This document shows, piece after piece, positions 47,757-59,164 of a stretch of DNA of 64,000 nucleotides. The stretch covers positions 61,987,957 to 62,051,956 of the forward strand of contig NC_080428.1 in the NCBI RefSeq assembly GCF_029873635.1. Reading direction: 5' to 3'. The translations under genes were made by a program, and so were the position numbers. The notes beneath the pieces are model-generated. The model worked only from the letters and a program-made list of their open reading frames with translations. It had not been told where the DNA came from and did not search any database. The stretch is from Malania oleifera. Lineage: Eukaryota > Streptophyta > Magnoliopsida > Santalales > Ximeniaceae. Numbering within the stretch: the stretch's first letter is position 1; every line of letters starts with the position of its first letter.

Positions 47757-50700
47757 TCATCTTGCAAGGATTGGAACACCACATGCGGCCGGGGCATGCT
47801 TCCCTTCTTCGTAAACAAGGTTACCCCTCACGAAAGTTGCCAAAACTTTTCCAGATAGTCTTTTTCCAATGTAGGCTGAGATACTCTACACATAGAAAGG
47901 TGCAATAGAGGAAGGAAACAAATTTCAATGGCTCCAACAACACATCAAATTCATAACATAAAAATTTCAGGAATATAATTTTCTGAAAAGATGAAAAATG
48001 TGTAGGTTTTCAATGAACTGCTTGGAGCATTAAATATACACGATAAGAAACTAGGAAGTTGGAGAAGGAATAATTGAAGTGAAAGATCTTCCAAAAAAAC
48101 TAGAAATTTAAAATGATGAAGGGGTTTGTAATCGATTTCTGCACTCCTGAATGGGAAATTTGCTTATGAGATTAGAAAGCAGAAGTACTCAACCCCTTCA
48201 TGAGCACGAATAAAACAATTTATTTTAATATTAGACCAAGTAATGCTCACTTTTATATGTTAGTTCTTCAATGAGTACCAAAAAAAGGGAAAATAAAGAA
48301 AGGAAAAGAACTAAAAAAAGAGTCGCAAGAAACCTCAATTGTAATTATGCATTCACTGAACAACAACCACATACATCTCTCTCAGCAGAACTGTATGGCA
48401 TCAGGCAAAAGCAAACCAAGCCTCAAAATTACCAATGTAACCATGTAAGCTAAGCACAGTAGAAAAAGAAAAGAGTAGAGATGCAAAGAACCTACAGGAT
48501 GCTTATGGTATACTAGATGGTCAGCAGCAAGGTCAAACTCCACATCTGGATCCCATACAACAACATCAGCATGCTTTCCAATTGCAATAGCACCCTGCAT
48601 ATTTCAAGTTATGGAACAACAGGGAGCCAGTTAAAATACAGAAGGCAAGTCAATGGCACAGGTAGCAGCAAATGGCCGTTACATCTCACATTCTAAATGC
48701 TAATCCCTGTCCATTGTATAGTTTCATTTGGCTAATTCAGATGCACCCTCTTTGTAAACAACCATATTGGCATCACACGGAAGGATGGGCAACATTAAAT
48801 ATTAAAGTTGAATAACAAAGTTCAACTGATACTTGAGCCAATTATATAAGATGGCCATGGAATATATATGATGATATGAAGATTTCTTTCTGGCTGCTAT
48901 TTAATTCGATTTCCTAAAAGGTAAGAAGGCTACCTTTAATTCTTGTCCCGCGAGCTTCGCAGGTCTCTCGCTCCACCACGAGACTAAATGTTCCAAAGTC
49001 ACTCCATATTTCCGTCCATATGACCATGTCACAGGAAGAACAAACTGCAGATATTCTCCAAAATATATATATATATATATATATATGTTCTTCAGAAAAT
49101 AATAAAGAAATAACATTCAGGAGCACATATCAATCTCACTAAAAGTAAGAAATTAAGTTAAAGGCATGCTTGTAATGTCCTGAATGTATACAAATGAAGA
49201 ATCCAAATGAATCAGAAGCACTTGGTGTAGGCGACTGACAAGGTGCACGAGTTACATGGAACATAAATCTATAAACCTTCAATAACACCATTGTTTTCCT
49301 AGCATCCCATGGAACATAGTTTGAGGCAGTTCAAGGCAGACATCAAATGGGAGTCTTTTACCACTTTAGGTCCCTAACAAAATTAATTTCCAAAATAGGT
49401 GTTTTTTAGGAACATGGTTACAGCAGTTCAAGGCAGACATCAACCAAGTATTTTACCAAATTAGGTCCCCTAAAAAATTAAATTCCAAAATAGGGGTTTT
49501 TTAAGAACACACTACAAGAATAGTTTGTATACGAGATTGCATTTCCAAGATGCAATTTGAAGATGGTAAGAGTTAAAAAACACATCTTGGAGATGCCATT
49601 CTAGACCTGGCCTAGCTTGGGCATCTGAAATTATTTCAAATTCAGCACCACACAACATGACACATAATCCCACACAGAAAGGGGCTCATGTATCCTCTGC
49701 ACCACCCAGTTGGGTCTTTGGCACCCTTAAAAATAACAGGAAGGGGCAAGGGGAAGAGAGAGGGGGCGGGGGGGGGGGGGGGGGGGGCGCATAACCTATT
49801 CCCCACTCCCCCATTCTCTTCATGTATCTTGTGCCTCTTCTTGTTCTTTTTCTTTTCGTTCAAGCCTTTTTTTTTTTTTTCCCCCGTTTATTCTCCTTTA
49901 CTATTTGCTATGCTATTTTCCTTTTTTTCATTTGCCGTGCTTCATCCTCTTGCATGTGGGCTCAAATCATACAGGTGCTGCTTTGAAATTGCATTTATAT
50001 GGGCCCTTGAAGTGGGCTAGGTCTGAAATTGCATTTGCAATTTTAACTCCTACCACAATAAAATCACATCTTGGAAATGCAGTTTTGCAAAGACACACCT
50101 GCTTTTGCAATTAGTTTCAAAAGAGACAAATTTTGGAAAATTTAATTTTTCAGAGAGCCTAATTTGGTCAAAAACTCCATCAACCCAAACCATGTTGAAA
50201 TGTAACCCCATGCTTCAAAAGGGAGTACTGGAAACCAGGATGACCTAGGCAGTTAACCATTACATACAATCTGTTGCGTAAATGCCTAGATATATACATA
50301 TATACCTTTGTTGACAAAATCATGTATATTGTCAATATCTTTGTTCTTTGTTTATTGTTTCGCGAACAGCTAAAGAATTTATAATAGCAATCTTAATTGA
50401 TGATATTGCTATTATAAAAAAAGAAGAACACACATTGGTGGTGCCAATATTCTCATCTCAAATATCAGGCCTTCTAAGTACTGAACCACATCAATATATG
50501 GACAGGTCAAACCATCAGAGAAGTCTCACATTATTAGCAACATGAGTGCTCATCCACTGCTCCATGTAAATAATCTTAACCCTGTGTCTGGGTGCATGGA
50601 TTTCAAGCCTTGGATTTGGACAGAATATAGTACAAATTCGTATTTAGTTTCCTTCCAATCCACATAAATCCAAATCCAAGCCCCGAAATCCATATTCCCA

Positions 50701-53700
50701 AACACTACCAAAGGATTTTTATTGCATGAAACCAGCTGAAATCTTTAAGATAGAGGATATTAGTTTAACGGCATTCTATGATACTAAAGTAATACTGTCA
50801 AAATTTCCACTTATAAATTATTATATAATCAAAATTTTAACATTTGAATACCTGCTAATAGAGAAACCTAGGGCCTGTTCACTTGGGGAATATAGTTTTA
50901 TTTTCCTTTTCCAGTTTCTAAAAAGTTACAGAAAAGTCACCTTGTTTTCCAGTTTTCCAACATATGTACAGAAGAGCAGAAACACAAGTTTTTATTATTT
51001 TTCATATTTTCTATACAAATGCTGAAAACTGTAAAACAAGGTGGTATTTTTGTAATTACTTGGAAAACTGAAAACAAAAATTGTAATCCACAAATAAGCC
51101 CTAAAAATACTTATGCGAGAGAATTTTAGTCATCAATGACAGTGGAGATGCACACAAACCTGCAAAGATGATATGCCACCCCAAGCTCTTAAAAAGTCAC
51201 CGTCATCAAAAAGTTTAAGTTCTGGCACTGTAGGTGAATGATCAGAGCTTAACAAGTCAATGTGGCCTTCCTGAAATGAAAATGATGTAAATTAAAAATA
51301 GTAAGATGTAGGGAGACAATGAGGAACATAAAAAACCGAGGAACTGTAAAATACCAACAAAGCCTCCCATAGTTTCTCTCTGTTGGCAATGTCACGGATA
51401 GGTGGAGCACACTTAAAACGAGTATCTCCATCTTGAATCTCTTCCGCTGAGAAAGCTAAGTAATGGGGACATGTTTCAACAGTTATGCTATCACCATGAA
51501 TTTTTGCTCCCTGTACAAATAAGAACACAGCAGCATTCTTCATCTATCAACAACATTAAAATCTGCAATCCACAGAAATTCCACACACCAGCAAAGCAAT
51601 GAACAAATGTTTATTGTATCATAATAGCCTTTAGGTTATAAACACTGCAAGAGACATGGAGCGACAGATCTGCAAAAAAAATGTGTACCACTGCAAAGTC
51701 TTCATGAACAAAATACAGGATTTTTTTTTTTTTTTTGATAACTCAGAATTCCAACCTGGAAGCCCTTCGTACCTCCCCCCCAGGCAGCACCAAACCAAGG
51801 GAGGACATGATAGGCCCCAAAGCTACCTCTTGATAAATCAAGGATCGGCCTTCGTGCGGAATCGAACCCAAGACCTCCTATTACCAGGAGCCTTGCAGCC
51901 CGCCCATGTCCACTTGAGCCAACTCCTGGGGGCAAAAAAACACAGAATTTTACCAATGCTTTTTTTGAAGTTAATGTTTAAGTATTATATGACACCACAA
52001 TGTAATACTCACTAACCTGGAACATCCTTCAAAAATTCCCAGGTAACCAATCAAAAAGAGCAACTATAGATTTTATTGCTTTAAATAAGGATGTAGGGTT
52101 TCATTTGTATTTCAGTTTTCACAACATCGTTGATCTTCCATTCATCTAAGACTCTTGGTTGGCTCCATAACTAAGTTTCAGAACAGTATCCATTTGGAGC
52201 TAATTTGATTGTTCAGCTCATTTTATTATTTTAGTAAGATATATTATACGATATTCTCCAATTAGAAGCACAACATTTCTAACCACTGTAGTATTAGCAG
52301 CAGCAGCAGTTTGTTGTGCTTTCCTATTATTTTGAGGAAAAAAACTGTAGTAGTAGCAGCTGTGGCAACACAACAACAACAACAACAACAATAGTAGTAG
52401 TAATTCAGATACAGTGGAGTATGATCCAGAATAATGATTTGCTTATTCTGCCCTAGAAACTATTGCATTTGCACATGCAAACAAGTCTGACCAGAATACT
52501 TATAAGTTGCAGAAATATCTGATTTCACGCTGGGAAATATCCCTTTTACTAGTTTTTATGAAGTTACACTTTGAAATGTAATTTTTTCCTGAGCACTTTT
52601 ACTTGTGACTTGACTAATATTAACCTAACATATGAGAAGACAGGTTCCATCAATTTTTGACGACTCAATTAACAGGAGTTATTGGACCCTCAATGTGAAA
52701 AAGATTGCAACTAACATGGATTAAAACTCAAGTGTATCTAATTACACAGAAAGCTCTAATCATGGAAAATTAATCCACATTTGATAATCCACAGGAAAGG
52801 GAATACATAAAGAGATAATGAGAAAAAGCATTTGCAGTGAACAACAATTACATGAACCATGACACATATATCAGAATGGAAACTTAATAATACCTTAATA
52901 AGGTCCAAGGAAGAACTGGCATCAGCCAAATGGACAATGTGAAGATGTGCTCCTTCTGCAGGACCACCAGGCCTCGTGTCTGATGTTACAGTTAAGAGCT
53001 CTCTAATAGCTGCCTCCTCCCTGATCGACAGAATCACCGACCATGAGAATCACAGATAATATGGAAAACAGGGGGAAAAAATAGAGCCAAACGTACCACA
53101 TGCTCATATAAAAAGCTAGAAGCATTGTGTTCCTTGAGAACTTCCAGAATTTCAAATTTAGAAAAACAAATTAAGTACACAGAAAATTTTATTTCACTCT
53201 TACTCGTAGATTTGAACTAGAGACATCAACATATAGCGTTCAACTAATTTAAGCCTTAAATAACAAGTTGACCTCCACTATACAAATATTTTCCGCCATG
53301 CTGCTCCCTGCAGCAAAATGACTAAATCTCTCTAATTAATGCCCATCACACTCCTTTTTTTTGGCGGGGAGGGGGACAGTGCAGCTAGAATCTTTAAGCC
53401 TTATCTCAATGCCTAGATCCATGCTTTCTTTGGAACAGAATAACAAATACAACTACATCTGATTCTAAGTAACATCAACCATTACAAATAGGCCTGATCA
53501 CCAGAACAACTCACTACAGTTGTCTAAGCCAAGGAAGCACTAACGCTCCTAGGAGTCTGGAGTGTCAGTATCTGACAGGTGTGTGATACTGACACCTGTA
53601 CAATGTGCCCCAACACATGTAAAAAATTAATTTATTAATTTTTATTTTAAGGCATGGTTGTCATATAGTTGGACATGTCCAAGACACACCTTGGAGTGGA

Positions 53701-56700
53701 ACCTTGCCTTTTGTTCCCCCTTCAATTCTAATTGAGGAGAAGCGTAGAGAATCATACTAACAGGCACATTATTTAACCATGTTGGAACCCTAGCACCAGC
53801 TGCCAGCCTCGCAGTCTTGCACCACTGGACCCTCAGCCCCCAGGATTCCCCTGCTTTGCCTCCGCAACAATGACAAGAGGAGTCGTCAACTTCCTGGACG
53901 AAGATCCTTGCTTCTTCAGTACGAAGCCTCAGCCAACTTGTAAGTCCATTTTTAGAGCTTCTTTCCCCTCAGTTTCTCTCTCCACAAACAACGGAGCAGA
54001 TGTCCAGAGCCATCGCCACTCTTTGTTTCTGTGGATTTTTTTAAAATTTCTTGATGAGCCATCACCCACCATCAGGCATCACAGTGGTACTGCAACAGCC
54101 ATGTGCAACAGAGTTGACAGGCCTGAGACATCTTGCCATAAATTGTTTGCATCTTGCCAATTTTTAGTTGTCACTTATTTTTTGTTAAATAGTCTAACAG
54201 TACATTAATAAAATTTTCTTGTTGTCGGTTGCGTAGTTGTATTTTGTTTGGATGATGTTTCACTGTTGATGAATGACGATATTTCATTTATTCTTATGTT
54301 CCTTCAGGCTTTTTTTTTTTTTTAGGGTTGTTGGACCAATGTTTTCTAATATGAATGTAGCTAATGATTGTATAGGTGTAGCTTGTAGATGGAATTTATA
54401 TGTAGAATGTGCAATTGTGCATAAATGATGCCTACATTTCATTTTTTTTAATTAAAATTACCTCAATATTTGTCATCTAGAAAGAAAACTTTGCCTATAT
54501 AATATATATATAGATACGTACATTAATTAATTTATCCCTTCTGTGTCACATTTCTTCAGAATTGTCATATTGCCGTGTTGGTGTCATCTCGCATCCATGT
54601 CCTGCGTCAGTGTCCGTGTGTCTTAGATCTAAGCCAAATACTCAACAACACACAATCACACATGCAAAGTTACAAACATCAAGTAATTTTGCATGTATTA
54701 TACAGGAAAAAGGAATGCACATGCACTGATGCAGGCTCATTGAAGAATCATGGTGACAGCAAACTGTTTTTGGCCTTTTAAACAGTCACTCTTACTTCGC
54801 ATCATTGCTTCTCTCTCCAGATGACGACTCCTTTTTTCTTCTCCCTTCCCTTCTCTCTTCTCCCTTACTTTCTTCTCCCATTTCCTTTTTCTCCTTCTCC
54901 TCTCTCTGTCCAATCATACATCACATGATCTTTCTAAAAATGTTTGAATGTAATGATAAAAATTACGTTAGAAGAGACAGTTCCTTCTGAGATTTTACAG
55001 AAGATCTGTGACGAGAGAGGGAAGTAAGCATAACTACAAAATGTTATTGTTCAACTGGTTTTGCATTGCTATGTTCAGGTCATAAAGGTGCCTTCCCATT
55101 AGCCAATCCAATATGTATATTTCGCGCACAGGATATGCATGTCAAGTCAGTATGAACAGCTGATACATTGAATCACAAAGTCTGACATTGTCACCAAAGA
55201 AGTTCATGCAGATCAGCATATAATTGTTGGATCCAAGGTTTCATAACTTGGTTTTGATGATAACAAATTATTTCGGACTAAGTGCTATTCTTTCAAGTTG
55301 TAATTCAATAGCTTTTAAGCCATTAGAGTTGGAAGATTGAGAGAGCTTAACGATATTTTAGCTTGAAGATATTTTATTTATCTTTTCTTATTTATTTATC
55401 TCTCTTAGTTGTAATTTTTTGTTCTCAAACTCCATATTCCCTATCACCTTATGGCACAAGGAAACCTTGTTTTAAAACCTCAAATTTAGTAGAAAAGTGT
55501 TTTGGTTTAAAAGGAATTTGAAATGAGCTAAGAATGGGTTGCCCTGTGCATAGTCTTGAGGGATAGGTTGACTAGTCCTAGGGATAGGTTGACTGGTCTA
55601 GGCAGAATGTGTCAATGGCTAGTGAGGTTGATCATTTAGACTCCTGAGACATTCTAACTGGCAAAAAACGGCTAGTTTGACTCTAAACTCTATATATACA
55701 TGGCCTCTAAACCCAAAGAAATACAAGAGAGACTACTGATAACACTTTTCCTAATCATCTCTCTTTATCTCTTATTAATCTCTCAAATTTGCTAATCTTC
55801 TTCAAAGAGAGAAAATACCAAAACTCTTTATGCCATAATTTAATATTCGCCTTGAGATTACAAGTTGTATATCAATCCTTGAGAGGAGCTTCTTTGGTTG
55901 TATTCAAGCTTTGGTGTCCTTGCCTCCATAGAAGGCAAGATGGGTAGTAAAGTTTCACTTGGGAATAGTGGAACCTCAAGGCAATTGAAGCCTTGAGAGA
56001 GTGGGCATAGGAATGGATAGTCAAACCACTATAAAAGAGTTTGCATCTCTCTTCTCTAGTCTCTTTACATACTTTCATATTTTTGTGGACTTTCTGTGTT
56101 GTTTGAATTTGTTTTAAAATTTGCAATTTAATTTTTAATTAGACCCAATTCACACCCACTCATGGGTTGCCTTTGGGACAACAAGAATCACATGTAATTC
56201 CATGTCATCTCAAATCCAAGAGAAAATGATAAATTACCCAATCATTTGCCTACCTTTCAGTACCATGACAAAGTCAAGTCAAGGATACAAGGAGTTTGAT
56301 CAAGCTTCATTACTAGCATGTTATCTTAGCTCCAGGAGAAAAGGACAAAAAGTGGTCCAATCATTTGCCTATTTTTTATCAAAGGATCATCATAAGCAAT
56401 AACATACCATGATGGAGGTCTAGTCGTAAGATATGATGAATACAATCGGGCTTCATCACTGCCATATCTCAATTCAAGGTAATTTTCAGACTCCAGTTGT
56501 ATTTCCGCATGTACCAATAAAGGTCTTTTGTATCTTGCCAGTGCAGCCAATCCCTCCTATGAGAGCAGATCAAGATCCATCAGCAAAACAGAAAATGGTA
56601 TAGGCATTTCAAGAAGAAGAAGAAGAAGAGGGATGACTAAGAAGCGAGCATGAATGCAAATAATATATTTATTGCAGGATGCCACCTACATGAGTATTGT

Positions 56701-56861
56701 TGCATGCTGCATGCATTTCTTTTGGTGGTGGGGCAACAGAATCCTAAGAAATGCAGTATTGTAAAAGACAATTAGATTAGAGATTAAATCACAAATCAAA
56801 CCTTAATGTGACTGGCATTTGTCATAGGAAAGTCATTGATCCCCGAAGGACACATAAAGGA
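47757..56861 (-). CDS. ALN: Allantoinase, last eight exons (5' part outside window)
   Basis: Exons 56802-56861, 56408-56556, 52894-53020, 51355-51510, 51160-51270, 48934-49044, 48496-48594 and 47757-47885 (TGA at 47757): 942 nt, 313 residues, GT-AG and in phase. Allantoinase hydrolyses (S)-allantoin to allantoate in purine-ureide catabolism, in the ER/secretory route in plants. Visible landmarks: [23 protein letters not shown] (metal His), [19 protein letters not shown] (metal His), [28 protein letters not shown] (catalytic Asp), [38 protein letters not shown] and [20 protein letters not shown]. The missing N-terminal ~190 residues (signal anchor, HxH metal motif, carboxylated Lys) are not found between 56862 and 64000, implying a first visible intron longer than 7.1 kb. 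No breaks were seen in the visible exons. Confidence 0.93.
49064..49085. repeat. (AT)n microsatellite in ALN intron
   Basis: A run of alternating A and T of about 22 bases just upstream (in gene direction) of the [10 protein letters not shown] exon. Confidence 0.9.
49326..49510. repeat. Two direct repeats of about 85 bp in ALN intron
   Basis: 49326-49412 and 49424-49510 share CAGTTCAAGGCAGACATCAA, TTTTACCA, TTAGGTCCC and TTCCAAAATAGG followed by GTTTTTTA. Local duplication of intron sequence. Confidence 0.7.
49768..49787 (+). repeat. G20 homopolymer, G-quadruplex prone
   Basis: Twenty consecutive G after GGGGGC, in a purine-rich stretch 49741-49790. On the ALN coding strand this is a C20 run. 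Both apparent ORFs across it (49642-49863 and 49688-50020) are low-complexity artefacts. Length may be unreliable as homopolymers are error-prone. Confidence 0.8.
50584..50706. mobile_element. Short MITE of the GCATGGATTT family
   Basis: Left GTGTCTGGGTGCATGGATTT; right (rc) GTGTTTGGGAATATGGATTT. The arms continue with TTGGATTTGG and CCAATCCACATAAATCC. It lies in the ALN intron between the SSLQ and FVLP exons. Confidence 0.6.
50871..51104. mobile_element. MITE-like palindromic element
   Basis: Left GGGCCTGTTCACTTGGGGAA and right (rc) AGGGCTTATTTGTGGATTAC, with internal CAAGGTGGTATTTTTGTAA against ACAGAAAAGTCACCTTG. Resembles non-autonomous hAT-type ends. No 8-bp duplication confirmed. Confidence 0.5.
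51711..51950 (-). mobile_element. tRNA-derived SINE with target duplication
   Basis: The minus-strand element (51934 to 51721) has A box TTGGCTCAAGTGG, B box GGTTCGATTCC (a perfect pol III consensus), an unrelated body and an A16 tail (plus-strand T run 51721-51736). AAATACAGGATTT (51711-51723) and AAACACAGAATTT (51938-51950) flank it, matching at 11 of 13 positions; the left one overlaps the tail by three bases. It cannot fold as a functional tRNA. Inserted in the ALN intron between the KWEALL-like and DLIK exons. Family name not known. Confidence 0.75.
52371..52402. repeat. (CAA)n/(TAG)n microsatellite
   Basis: CAACAACAACAACAACAACA followed by TAGTAGTAG in the ALN intron. Confidence 0.85.
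53537..54640. other. Possible inserted element in ALN intron
   Basis: Near the left edge GTGTCAGTATCTGACAGG and near the right edge TGCGTCAGTGTCCGTGTGTC share GTGTCAG/GTGTCCG-type words often seen at ends of plant DNA elements. The ORF 53870-54208 is unlike any family I know. The insertion is not proven. Confidence 0.25.
55220..56188 (+). mobile_element. Solo LTR, probable copia, 959 bp
   Basis: Runs 55225-56183, beginning TGTTGGATCCAAGG with TTGATGATAACAAA nearby and ending AATTCACACCCACTCATGGG, TTGCCTTTGGGACAACA. TGTTG/CAACA termini are inverted. Flanks ATAAT (55220-55224) and AGAAT (56184-56188) match at four of five. The CAATTCAC(C)CCC end is characteristic of plant copia-type LTRs. There is no internal region. 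It looks like an older solo LTR inside the ALN intron between the HPPSW and WEEAA exons. Confidence 0.7.
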
Positions 56862-56981
56862 CTACAAAACAAGAATAAGAGTAGTCAGTGAACAGATTAT
56901 TGCTAATCATCAAGATTCTCCTTTGTCTGTGTTTGGACACACTACCAAAAATAAGGTCGTTTGCATTATTTCTTCATGCCC

Positions 56982-57355
56982 GTATGTGTTGTTTTTTGTC
57001 CCACATTGGTAGAATAGTTCCACAATAGTATAAAAGGTTGTTTTGAATTTTTTATATTATTTGTCTCACATTGGAGAGAAGTGTTTTTTAGACTTGCTGT
57101 TGAAGTTATATAAAGAGCTCAACTCTTCATTTGTAAAACACACCTCAAAGTTGTACTTTATCAAGAAGTAGTGGATTGATTATCAGCGCCCGAGGACGTA
57201 GGTAATTCTATACCGAACCTCGTAAATTTCTTGCCTTGTCTTTTTTTTACTGTTTTATTATTAGTTTCTGCATTGCTTTGATTTCTTATATATTCAATAG
57301 CAATAGTTATAGTATTGGTGTTTGGCACAAGTGGGGTGCCCGGCACAACAGTATG
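56982..57355 (+). mobile_element. Solo copia LTR, 364 bp, perfect GTATG duplication
   Basis: Runs 56987-57350, from TGTTGTTTTTTGTCCCAC to GTGCCCGGCACAACA, with GTATG at 56982-56986 and 57351-57355. Inside: TATATAAAGAGC TATA box near 57110, and ATTATCAGCGCCCGAGGACG, a phrase typical of plant copia LTRs. Solo LTR, structurally clean, so probably younger than its neighbour at 55.2 kb. It lies in the large ALN intron upstream of the SFMCPSG exon. Confidence 0.88.
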
Positions 57356-59164
57356 TACTATTCAATAAGGGATGCCTTCAGACAGCATTCTCCACAGCTG
57401 ATGAATCTTTTAGCATACATGAGTAGCAGCAACAATTGAAAACGATATTTAGAAAATAAAAAAATTGTTCAAGATGGTTAAACATGCAGCAGACATCACT
57501 AGATGCATGGAAGCAATTTAGTTGCAGAGGAGGACTTCATTAAGACAAAATGAAAACCAGGATAAAAAATGGGTAAAGTTAATAAGAAGTATTCAGTGCC
57601 GAAGTTAACAGAAGGGCTATGCCTTAAAAAGGTAGCATAAGAAAGTAATCCACATAGCAGAAACCCCAAATAGTTAGGATTGAGATTTTGCTGTTGTTGT
57701 TGTCGTGTTGTTTGTTCTTGCTAGTATGTACAATCTGCATGTGCACCTTGAGAGACTAGAATGTTGGGTTTATGACTCTGTAAATCAACATTATATATAT
57801 GCCTAGTGATGCTAAGGTAAGAATAACAATAATAACTATTACAGCAACATGATTATAGATAGAATTAATTCGGGCAAGATAAGAACCTTCTTAAGCTACT
57901 TAGCCAAGTGCAAAAAGCATTAACTCCCAAGTCTTAGAAGTATATTGATTCAAGTTCTAGCCTCCAGGGTTGACAAGGATGAGAGGAAGACAGAACATAA
58001 CCAATACCAAGCAGCAAAAAAGACACGATGACCTTGATTTAATGGATGATATATCCCCATATAAACTTAAAAGTCACAAAAGAACTAATGCAGTAACCCT
58101 TCAAGAATTTTAAATATGACTCTGTTGCTTTTGCTGTGCAAGAATTGTCATCGCAAGATCAACAATGAGAATGTTGACATTGGCAACAATATTTTATTTT
58201 GTAAGGGAATAAGAAATTTGGATATAAAAAAATTTTTTTTAATATAAAAATTTGGACAGTGAAACATTTTTAAATAATTAATCAAGGAGAAAATCATCAA
58301 TTTTGAAAATGACCACTTCTAGACCTAGAGAGATTATATACACATGCATGAACTAATCAGCACATGTATCAATGTGTTTATGCTATTCACCGCACAAGCA
58401 TGTCTATATGCCTGTGGTTTTAGAAGTGCTAAAAGCACTTAGAGCCTAGGTGTGAAGTAAATCACACATCTTTGAAAAAAGATGTATAGCAATTTAGATT
58501 GAAAATATACAACAGATAATAGAAAAAAAGAACTCTTCACAATAATTTTTGAGTACCCAAAACAAAAAGGAAGAGAGGAAAGAAAAAAAAAAATTGAAAT
58601 AAAGGAGAAAATAAATCAAAAAGGTAGAAAGTTATCGTTTTGACTTCCATTAGATACTGCATTTCTTTTTTTGAATACCCAGAGGGGGGAGGGGCAGAGA
58701 GAGAGAGAGGCTTCAACAAGGATAATAAAAATATTAATGGGAAAAGGAGAAAAAACAACGAGGCACACTTTCTGTGTCTAGACCTCCCAGTCTAGGCACG
58801 CCCCTCTTGCACCTCAAGTGCAGCATGTCAATGCACCTCTCCTAGAAGTGTGCTTTCGCTGTGGGACACTGGGGCCTTGTGCCTCAGGCACAATTTTAAT
58901 AACACTGGTTAATGCATGTGGAGGACACAATGTTTTCAAAAGCAAAGATGTAACATGAGGCATTTCAACCCTTACAAAATGAGTGTAAACCTTTAAGGCG
59001 TTGAGGCATAAGATTTTTGGGAATTTAATTTTTCAGATAAAAATATGTAAATAAATTACATATAATTTTTAAAATAAGGAAAAAAAAGAAGAAAATTACA
59101 AATAAATTAAATTTTAAAATATAATTTGTATACTATTTGTTGATCATTTTGAAGAATAACAAAA
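57356..59164. other. ALN intron, no coding exon found
   Basis: Searched on the minus strand for the expected preceding ALN exon (ending ...GVLGLK before SFMCPSG) and for DVHVHLDDPG; neither is present. Contains A/T-rich and simple-sequence stretches. Confidence 0.5.

Noticed and set aside
49642-50020. ORFs across the G20 tract
   Set aside because: Low-complexity Gly/Pro and Phe runs in an allantoinase intron.
51840-51925. Possible tRNA gene (perfect B box and A box)
   Set aside because: No acceptor stem or cloverleaf can be formed; poly(A) tail and flanking duplication show it is a SINE.
53870-54208. 112-codon plus-strand ORF in an allantoinase intron
   Set aside because: Ser/Pro/Thr-rich without a recognisable domain; may be part of an unclassified insertion, so not called a gene.
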